From: Streptosporangium pseudovulgare
GTDB taxonomy: Bacteria > Actinomycetota > Actinomycetes > Streptosporangiales > Streptosporangiaceae
DNA: 64,000 nt
Reading direction: 5' to 3'
Assembly (NCBI RefSeq): GCF_014648055.1
Contig: NZ_BMQJ01000004.1
Coordinates: 186,001-250,000 of the forward strand
Positions 58,178 through 64,000 of the stretch are shown here, in pieces (the stretch's first letter is position 1; each line of letters opens with the position of its first letter). Under the pieces are notes generated by a model. That model searched no databases. It was not told the origin of the DNA and saw only the letters and a list, made by a program, of their open reading frames with translations. A program made the translations under genes and the position numbers.

Positions 58178-59503
58178 TCAGGCGGTCCTGGGGGTGGCAC
58201 GCACACCCAGATGGACGTACGGCGAGCCGTCGGCGAGCTCGTAGAAGACGGCCGACACCCACTGCGGCTCCCCTTCCGGACGGCCGACGAAGGTGGTGTC
58301 GTCCACCGGAACGAGGTCGAACTCCATGGGCGGCTGCATCCCGGCGAGGGCGCCGGTGGGCTCGTTGTACAGCGAGAGCCGGCCGTCGCGGACCGACATC
58401 GTCATCCGGGCGCCCGCCCGTTCGTACACGCCGGCGTACCGCTCGACGTCGGTCTCGAACGGCTCGGCGGGAGGGCCGAGCACGGGCGGCACGGCCAGGC
58501 CGAGCAGCTCGTCGAAGAGCTCGGTGGCCAGGGCGTGCTGGAAGGCGGCGGTGTGGCCGCCGTTGGCCAGCACGCACACCACCGTCTCCGTCTCGGGGAT
58601 CACCCAGAGCATGGCGGCCTGGCCGATGGTGTTGCCGCCGTGGGAGAGGACCCGGCGGCCCTGCCACTCGTCCAGGATCCAGCCGACGCCCCACTGCCTG
58701 CCCATGGTGTACGGGTTGGGGATGTCCACCTGCGGCTCCCACATCGCCCGAGGGTCGGCGAGCAGCTCGGTGCCCAGATGCGCGCGGGCGAACGCGACGA
58801 CGTCGGCGGGCCGGGCGCAGATCAGCCCGGCCGGGCCGGCGGAGCGCATCAGGCCCCAGACGGGGGCGGGCCGGCCGTCCATGTGGCCCATCGCACCGCG
58901 GAAGCGCAGCACGTCCTCCGGCAGGGTCCAGGTGTGGGTCAGGCCGAGCGGCTCGATGACCTGCTCGCGCAGCGCGGCGTCCCAGACCTTCCCGGTGAGG
59001 TGCTCGATGACGCGCCCGGCGATGGTGAACCCGGAGTTGCAGTACGACTGGGTGGCGCCGAGCGGGTGGTTCTGCGCGAGGTCGGCGCACGCCCGCACGT
59101 ACTTCTCCACGCAGTCGTCGCCGCGGCCCGTGTCGAGGAACAGGTCCCCGTCGATGCCGGAGGTGTGCGTGAGCAGATGCCGGATCGTGACGGCCTTGCT
59201 CACCTCGGGATCGGCGACCCGGAACTCCGGCAGCACCTCGGCGACCGCGGTGTCGAGCGTCAACTCACCACACTCGACGAGCAGCATGATCTGGGTCGCG
59301 GTCCACACCTTGGTGACCGAACCGATCTGGAAGAGGGAGTCGGTGGTCACGTCCACACCGGTGGCCGTGTTGAGCACGCCCGCGGCGAACTCGTGCACCT
59401 CACCCTCGTGCAGGAAGGCCAGACCCGCACCGGGCACCCCGAAACGGGCGATCAGTTCGGCGAGACGGGCCCGCCATCGACCGGGATCCACTGCTGCAGC
59501 CAC
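58178..59503 (-). CDS. Serine hydrolase (beta-lactamase class C-like)
   Basis: 441 residues from the GTG at 59503, with AAAGGATC at suitable distance; an upstream in-frame region belongs to the neighbour. Motifs: SVTKVWTATQIMLLVECGEL (SxxK nucleophile), YCNSGFTIAGRVIEHLTGKV (YxN), LSHGGNTIGQAAMLWVIPET (HGG in place of KTG). The C-terminal domain (VERYAGVYERAGARMTMSVR onward) is the DUF3471-like lipocalin part. Likely an esterase or D-aminopeptidase. The start overlaps the end of the broken S9 peptidase by 52 nt, so they were one operon. Confidence 0.9.
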   Translation of the reverse strand: MAAAVDPGRWRARLAELIARFGVPGAGLAFLHEGEVHEFAAGVLNTATGVDVTTDSLFQIGSVTKVWTATQIMLLVECGELTLDTAVAEVLPEFRVADPEVSKAVTIRHLLTHTSGIDGDLFLDTGRGDDCVEKYVRACADLAQNHPLGATQSYCNSGFTIAGRVIEHLTGKVWDAALREQVIEPLGLTHTWTLPEDVLRFRGAMGHMDGRPAPVWGLMRSAGPAGLICARPADVVAFARAHLGTELLADPRAMWEPQVDIPNPYTMGRQWGVGWILDEWQGRRVLSHGGNTIGQAAMLWVIPETETVVCVLANGGHTAAFQHALATELFDELLGLAVPPVLGPPAEPFETDVERYAGVYERAGARMTMSVRDGRLSLYNEPTGALAGMQPPMEFDLVPVDDTTFVGRPEGEPQWVSAVFYELADGSPYVHLGVRATPRTA

Positions 59504-60480
59504 TCGACGATCCTTTCGTTGCAGTCCACCCGACGGTACGGGCGGCCGTCGAGGATGAACAGGTGGGAGCCGTCCGGGTAGCGGACCAGCCGGACCGGCA
59601 CGCTCCGCTCGCGCAGCGCGGCGAACCACCGCTCGGCCTGGCCGACGGGACACAGGTAGTCGCCCTCCCCGTGGAGGAGCAGCGCCGGCGTGGTCACCCG
59701 GTCGACGTGGGTCATGGGAGACTGCGCGGCGGCGTCGCCGCGGCATTCGTACGTCCTGAGGAAGTGACCCTCGTCCGAGGCGCCCGCCGCGCTGACCAGG
59801 CCGCTGAGGCACCCACCGGAGATGGCCGTCTTAAAGCGATCGGTCCGGGCGGGCAGCCAGTAGGAGACATAACTCCCATATCTGTAGCCGATCACCGCGA
59901 GCCGATCGAGCATGGCGATCCCCTCACCCACCGGCTCGTCGATGGGGCTCAGGAGGTCATCAGTGTCGGCGATGCCCCAGGCGCCGAGCACGGCCTTGCA
60001 GAACGCCTCGCCGTACCCGTCGCTGCCACGCGGGTTGACGGTCAGCACGGTCCAGCCGCGTGCGGCGAGCACCTGGTGGTAGAGGTGGATCCCGTCGAAC
60101 ACCGGCGCCCAGGCGTTGTGCGGACCACCGTGCGCATCCAGCGGAAGCGGCCCCGCCCCGGTGAGCGTCTCGTCCCGCAGCACGAACCCCTCCACCGGCG
60201 TCCCGTCGGGGGCGGTGAACGTACGGCGGCGCGGCGTGAACAGCTCGACATCGGGAAGCGCGTAGTCGGAGAGTTTGATCTCGGCCGTTATCCCGACCGA
60301 CGGGGCCTCCGCTTCGGCCGCGGGCGGGTCTGTGATGTGGCCGTCTCCCGTACTTGATGGGGTCTCCGCCCCGGTCCCGGGCGTGGACGTCCCCTGCGCC
60401 CGATGGGGCCTCCGCCTCGGCCGCGGACAGGTCCGCGATGTAGACGTCTCCCGCGCGCCCACGGGGCCGGGGATGTCCGC
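59452..60480 (-). pseudogene. S9 peptidase remnant, propeller lost and nucleophile mutated
   Basis: The C-terminal catalytic domain of a prolyl-oligopeptidase/acylaminoacyl-peptidase is present (LSDYALPDVELFTPRRRTF onward; LPLDAHGGPHNAWAPVFDGI, VLTVNPRGSDGYGEAFCKAV, DEGHFLRTYECRGDAAAQSP, LLLHGEGDYLCPVGQAERWF with Asp, PDGSHLFILDG with His). The nucleophile elbow GxSxGG reads GYRYGSY: Ser is Arg (AGA codon; one change from AGC). The N-terminal beta-propeller of about 350 residues is missing, its last strand GDVYIADLSAAEAEAPS surviving in duplicate. I judge it inactive. Confidence 0.75.
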
Positions 60481-60514
60481 CCGATCACCGAACGCGGACG
60501 GCTGTCCTATCCGC

Positions 60515-60814
60515 TCACGCCAGGTAGAGACGACGGTCGAACCCGCCGCGCTCCTCCCGTTTGCTGGCTGCCACCTTCTCGATCGCACTCCAGTCATGCC
60601 CATTGACCGTAGCCAGCGCGCGCAGAACTTCGTACACATCGGCGATCTCCTCCGCGACTTCGGAGAGAGACGCTTCGCCGAGTTCGGTGGCCTCTTCAAA
60701 CAATTTAGTCAGCAGAGCGCTGCGGTAGTCGATGTCGTCGAGCACGGTAATGACCGGCTCCTCGCCGCTTTGGCGGATGATATCCGGAATCTTGTCCCGA
60801 ACCAGCTTGCCCAT
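60515..60814 (-). CDS. MazG-like nucleoside triphosphate pyrophosphohydrolase
   Basis: 99 residues from the ATG at 60814 (MGKLVRDKIPDIIRQSGEEP). The all-alpha NTP-PPase motifs are present: KLFEEATELGEASLSEVAEE (EExxE) and IADVYEVLRALATVNGHDW (ExxD). Cleaves (d)NTPs or phosphoribosyl-ATP-like substrates to monophosphate and PPi. Small stand-alone forms of this type are common in mobile and phage-defence regions. Divergent from the HNH gene and close to the island edge. Confidence 0.85.
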   Translation of the reverse strand: MGKLVRDKIPDIIRQSGEEPVITVLDDIDYRSALLTKLFEEATELGEASLSEVAEEIADVYEVLRALATVNGHDWSAIEKVAASKREERGGFDRRLYLA

Positions 60815-60940
60815 GCTCCACGTCCTCCACCTCAAGCGGCCTACCTGCAAGGCTCCCGAGCCTATCGAGCCTCAGTGACATCCAGCTGATCGCGAACTAC
60901 CCTGAACCGGTCTAAACGCGATCAAGGCTGGTATGTACGG

Positions 60941-61954
60941 ATGACTGCGGAGTTCTTTCGCGAAGAACCGACGGCTCGCTCCTCATGGAGGCTGGCGGTG
61001 CTCATGGGCGCCAACTCGCGTACTTACAAGTTCGCCTTAGGGGAGGCGCTCCTGGGCGCCGCTGCCGAAGGACGCACCGACATCCCTCTAAGGGATCTGG
61101 CCAGGCCGTACGCGATGAGGCTGGTGGAGCATCTGGCGCAGGCGCCGCAGGCCTCGCCGAGGAGCGTTACCGGCGGAACCGACTTCCTGACCGTGGCTCA
61201 GGAGGAGGCCGCAGAGTCCGTCCGGCTTGGTTCCCCCACGGAGAAGCTGCTCGCCGCGGCGATGAAGTCGATGCCCGAGATGGTGATGCAGAAGTTCCAC
61301 AATCTGCGCGGCCACGGTGGCGCTGAGATACCCCATCGCTTCTACGAGGTGACCGGCAGCTCCCGGGAGCGGGTGGTCAAGCTGACAAAGCACCTCCGTG
61401 AGGTCGCCCTATCGGAGCAGAGGTCGACCCTGCAGGCGGAACTGGCTGCCAGGTGGAGCATCGTTGAGACATCCTTCGCCGCCGGGGTAGGCCGAAGCCT
61501 GGTCGAGGAGGGCGTAGCGGTCGATCTGGAGACACTGCGGATCACCGACAAAGAACGACGGCGCTCAGTCGCTGGGGTCACCGAGGCCGTCATCGGCTTT
61601 CAGCATGGTCGCTGCATCATCTGCGCTCAAGCGCTCATCCCCGGCGTCGATGAGGTCGCGGTCGACCACGTGTTCCCATACTCCTTCAAGCGGCTCCTGA
61701 GCGGTACGGATGTCGACCTGGACGCGATCTGGAACCTTGCCCCCGCGCACAGGCCCTGCAACGGGCAGAAGAGCAACCAGCCGCCCTCACAGGGCCAGCT
61801 CACCCGTCTGGCTCTGCGGAATGAGGCGATCATGCAGTCACCGCACCCGCTGAAGCGAACCCTCCAGCTGACGCTGAAGCGGCACGGTCATTCAGGCGGG
61901 CGGGCCGGCGAATGGTGGGATCTCATCAAAGAAGTGCGTAGCCGACTCCAATAG
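60941..61954 (+). CDS. HNH endonuclease, island-associated
   Basis: 337 residues. An N-terminal helical part (WRLAVLMGANSRTYKFALGE, RLVEHLAQAPQASPRSVTGG, AARWSIVETSFAAGVGRS) of about 200 residues precedes an HNH domain: CIICAQALIPG, EVAVDHVFPYSFKRLL, WNLAPAHRPCNGQKSNQPPS, with His, His and Asn in the expected order and four Cys for zinc. A TTA codon at 61038 and reduced GC suggest transfer. Such proteins act in restriction, phage defence or mobile elements. Ribosome binding site weak. Confidence 0.85.
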   Translation: MTAEFFREEPTARSSWRLAVLMGANSRTYKFALGEALLGAAAEGRTDIPLRDLARPYAMRLVEHLAQAPQASPRSVTGGTDFLTVAQEEAAESVRLGSPTEKLLAAAMKSMPEMVMQKFHNLRGHGGAEIPHRFYEVTGSSRERVVKLTKHLREVALSEQRSTLQAELAARWSIVETSFAAGVGRSLVEEGVAVDLETLRITDKERRRSVAGVTEAVIGFQHGRCIICAQALIPGVDEVAVDHVFPYSFKRLLSGTDVDLDAIWNLAPAHRPCNGQKSNQPPSQGQLTRLALRNEAIMQSPHPLKRTLQLTLKRHGHSGGRAGEWWDLIKEVRSRLQ

Positions 61955-62237
61955 CGGCGTGGAACAGGCAAGCAGTTCGCTGTCGCCTACCGGTCAAGGC
62001 CGTCCGGTGCGGCTCATCGTCCATGCGGGGGCAGCGAGCGGTTGCGGGCAGCTCAGTTGAGCATCAGCCAGGCTTGCGTGGTCCCGGAGATACCCCGTCA
62101 AGATCATCCCCCTATGTCCCCTGGTCAAGGGCTTAAGGTCGCATGTGGTTGCCCTAGGCGACCTGTCCAGGGTCCGGTAGGCGAAAGACACACGACTGAA
62201 AACCGCAGGCCAGGGGTCTAACGACCGGTCAAGATGG

Positions 62238-62284
62238 TGCCCCCGGCATGATTCGAACATGCGACACCCGCTTTAGGAGAGCGG
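62238..62284 (-). other. tRNA-Arg(CCU) 3' fragment, attachment-site scar
   Basis: On the minus strand a perfect anticodon arm (CCGCT, loop CTCCTAA with anticodon CCT, AGCGG) is followed by a 5-nt variable region, a T-arm (GCATG, TTCGAAT, CATGC), then the 3' acceptor strand CGGGGGC plus A. The 5' acceptor strand GCCCCCG and D-arm do not occur at the required place. The 3' half of tRNA genes is what tyrosine recombinases duplicate on integration, so this is probably one att site of an integrated element. Confidence 0.75.
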
Positions 62285-62635
62285 TGGTCGCATAGAGGGA
62301 TCATGCGGCGTGAGCTGGGCGAACGTCCCATGTAGCCCCATCCCTTGAAAGATCATCCCGTGCATGTCCCACACTCGTCAGATTTGGGATCGAGAAGGAA
62401 GGGTGGCATGGCTGCCTGCTTGCAAGGGGAGGCGGCCACGGCGTAGAGGCTCCTGCCCTGGTGACTCGGCGGAAGCAATCCCGTGGCATGTGATCGCGAA
62501 GGCGGTATTGCTGTACGGCAAGGAGCACGCGATGGGACCTAACCATCTGATCCGTAGTTAGAGAGTGATCGTTCAGGCGTGTCTAGACCCGTTGGCATTT
62601 GCGTTACAAGATCATTTAGTGCCGAGAGATCCGAT

Positions 62636-62701
62636 CCGTGGCGGCCGCCGACGCCTACGGCGAAGTTTGATCAAGGCGGTTGGCGTCGGCGGTTGCCACG
62701 G
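62636..62701. other. 20-bp stem-loop
   Basis: The segment from 62636 to 62655 pairs with 62682-62701, 18 of 20 positions, across a 26-nt loop. Outer arms CCGTGGC/GCCACGG and inner arms CCGCCGACGCC/GGCGTCGGCGG are perfect. Could be a structured RNA, an element end or a terminator; no T-tract follows. Confidence 0.7.
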
Positions 62702-62712
62702 TCCGCGGGGGT

Positions 62713-62734
62713 CTGGGGGCGGCGGAGCCCCCAG
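62713..62734. terminator. GC-rich hairpin before the methylase gene
   Basis: CTGGGGGC-GGCGGA-GCCCCCAG, perfect 8-bp stem. A tail AGTTGTGG follows, without a true T-tract. Likely attenuator or terminator for transcripts entering the methylase operon, but might belong to an element end. Confidence 0.45.
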
Positions 62735-62809
62735 TTGTGGGATGGGAAGGTGAGGAGTTCGCGATAGGCTGTGGCGTCCGCCCCTCCCGTGACATCGAAG
62801 GAAACTCAC

Positions 62810-64000
62810 GTGCTGGTGCCTGCTGCCCTGACCACTCCCACAGTTACCCCGGTCGGTTCGGTTCCAGAGGGTAAAGTCGCGGACTATCTCACTGGCAAGT
62901 TGGTTAACGACACTGCCGAAGAGTATGTTCGCCAGAACATCGAAAAAGCATTGGTTCGGCAGTACAAGTACGCGGCGAAGGACTGCGAGCCTGAGTTCCC
63001 CATTCGAGTCGGCAGCAGCAGGAAGCGGGTCGACATTGTGGTCTTTGGTCCAGGTCAGGACCATGCTCAAGCTAATGCGTACATCTTGGTCGAGACTAAA
63101 AAAGCCGACGTTAAGCCAACCCACCGCACCGAGGGAATCGGGCAGCTTCAGTCCTACATGGCCGCGTGTCTTAACGTCCAATATGGCATGTGGACCAACG
63201 GCGATGATCGGTTCTGTTATGCCAAGCGATCAGACGGTAAGGGTAGCTGGACCTTTGATGAGATCATCGACATCCCTGGCTTTGGCCAGACGGAGGAAGA
63301 CGCTCAGCGGCCTAAGCGGCGAGATCTAAAGGTAGCTACCGCTGACAACCTCCTATTTGCTTTCCGTCGGTGTCACAACTACATCGCCGCGCATGAAGGC
63401 AAGCAGAAGACCGAAGCCTTCTGGGAATTGCTCAAACTAATCTTCACCAAGATTGAAGATGAGCGCTCAAACAAGATCAACTTTTATGCGACGCCGAGTG
63501 AGCGTGAGAACGCTTCCGTCGCCACCTCGGCTAAGAAGCGTATTCAAGAGTTGTTCAAAAATAAGGTCGTCCTGAAATATCCGACGATCTTCGAAGCTAG
63601 AGACATGACCATCGACCTGAAGCCGAGCGTCGTGGCCTATGTTGTGACTCAGCTACAGGGATACTCTTTGCTTGCGTCGCCCGTCGACGTTAAAGGCGTA
63701 GCATACGAGGAGATTGTCGGATCGAACCTGCGCGGCGATCGGGGCGAGTTCTTTACTCCCCGCAATGCCTGCCGCATGGCCGTTACAATGCTAAATCCTC
63801 AACCCGATGAGCGTATCCTCGACCCTTCGTGTGGTACGGGTGGATTCCTCATCACAGCGATGAACCATGCTGTCGACCATATCGAACGCAGCGAGCGTGA
63901 ACAGTGGATCGACCCAGCGAATGGTACTGATGCCGAACGCCAAGAATTGTTCCGGCGCCGCTCGGAGTATCTGTCCCAGTGCGTCTTCGGGATTGATTTG
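62810..64000 (+). CDS. N-6 DNA methylase with N-terminal PD-(D/E)XK domain, 3' end outside the window
   Basis: 397 visible residues, GTG start with AAGGAAA upstream. Residues 30-135 form an HsdR-like nuclease domain: KRVDIVVFG with Asp75, YILVETKKAD with Glu95-x-Lys97, then a GQLQSYM segment. Residues 140-300 are helical (HNYIAAHEGKQKTEAFWELL, KKRIQELFKNKVVLKYPTIF), then the N6 methylase begins: GSNLRGDRGEFFTPRNACRM and motif I ILDPSCGTGGFLITA (about 336-350). The frame is open to the end. Fusion of nuclease and methylase suggests a single-chain restriction-modification enzyme. GC is near 53 percent, far below the chromosome. Confidence 0.88.
   Translation, partial: MLVPAALTTPTVTPVGSVPEGKVADYLTGKLVNDTAEEYVRQNIEKALVRQYKYAAKDCEPEFPIRVGSSRKRVDIVVFGPGQDHAQANAYILVETKKADVKPTHRTEGIGQLQSYMAACLNVQYGMWTNGDDRFCYAKRSDGKGSWTFDEIIDIPGFGQTEEDAQRPKRRDLKVATADNLLFAFRRCHNYIAAHEGKQKTEAFWELLKLIFTKIEDERSNKINFYATPSERENASVATSAKKRIQELFKNKVVLKYPTIFEARDMTIDLKPSVVAYVVTQLQGYSLLASPVDVKGVAYEEIVGSNLRGDRGEFFTPRNACRMAVTMLNPQPDERILDPSCGTGGFLITAMNHAVDHIERSEREQWIDPANGTDAERQELFRRRSEYLSQCVFGIDL

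Larger units (their letters stand above)
61955..62809. other. 855-bp gap of foreign-looking DNA
   Basis: Lower GC than the chromosome. Contains the tRNA-Arg fragment (62238-62284), a possible 65-codon reading frame (62364-62561, ends MGPNHLIRS) without a good start site, and two hairpins (62636-62701, 62713-62734) before the methylase gene. No integrase is visible. Confidence 0.55.

Noticed and set aside
62238..62284. Functional tRNA-Arg gene
   Set aside because: The acceptor 5' strand and D-arm are missing; only the 3' half pairs correctly.
62364..62561. A 65-codon reading frame ending MGPNHLIRS
   Set aside because: No ribosome binding site and no recognisable family; could be a remnant but support is too weak for a gene call.

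Overview
The window is about 64 kb of very GC-rich DNA with G/C-ending codons, frequent GTG starts and a gene content (mycothiol-dependent enzyme, WXG100/YbaB-type type VII secretion genes, RsbA/RsbU-like partner-switching genes, CU044_5270 family, FixH/YtkA proteins) typical of a filamentous actinomycete. Streptosporangiaceae (Streptosporangium/Nonomuraea relatives) is my best guess; this is inference from protein style, not a database match. Roughly 60 protein genes are supported. No rRNA gene, intact tRNA or complete insertion sequence is present.

Layout. 1-9.2 kb: hemerythrin-like fragment, membrane-anchored unknown, a type VII-export-like protein with a damaged C-terminus, a divergent SgcJ/EcaC-MarR pair, an epoxide hydrolase, and an ECF sigma factor with its CU044_5270 partner. 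9.4-13.9 kb: TetR plus a two-subunit ABC exporter, with a palindromic operator. 14-18.2 kb: epimerase, then a STAS / MEDS-HATPase / SpoIIE partner-switching operon whose phosphatase seems to start at CTG. 18.3-23.5 kb: methyltransferase, DUF2064 transferase, GT2 glycosyltransferase, membrane glycosyltransferase-like protein and epimerase, probably a cell-surface or small-molecule glycosylation cluster. 23.7-26 kb: TetR/hydrolase pair and a small Cys-rich unknown ending in an IS605-like hairpin. 26-31 kb: membrane protein, ADP-ribosyltransferase toxin with its type VII-associated neighbour, and a convergent YbaB-WXG100 pair.

31-39.1 kb is a fructosamine (Amadori product) utilisation locus: LacI regulator, FrlD-like kinase and FrlB-like deglycase on one strand; solute-binding lipoprotein, two permeases and FrlC-like epimerase on the other. 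Two near-identical 14-bp palindromes lie in the divergent promoter region. No ATPase is encoded, so a shared sugar ATPase is expected. 39.2-49.9 kb is mixed: CBM2 protein, GDPD, kinase-like ATPase, VOC proteins, FUSC exporter, MerR/GyrI pair, SnoaL-tailed sigma factor, mycothiol enzyme and DoxX with a CebR-type box upstream. 50-56.4 kb: NarL-type two-component system, then an operon of membrane protein, FixH/YtkA-like proteins and a minimal cytochrome b-like protein. 56.8-60.5 kb: secreted beta-helix protein, serine hydrolase and a broken S9 peptidase.

From about 60.5 kb to the right edge the composition changes (lower GC, a TTA codon, different codon use): MazG-like pyrophosphohydrolase, HNH endonuclease, a 3' fragment of tRNA-Arg(CCU) that looks like an attachment-site scar, two strong stem-loops, and an N-6 DNA methylase with an N-terminal PD-(D/E)XK nuclease domain that runs off the window. 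This is probably the edge of an integrated defence island.

A recurrent feature is short tandem arrays (periods 13-62 bp). In seven places the array contains, or begins exactly at, the stop codon of the adjacent gene, so the 3' end of the gene is copied downstream.
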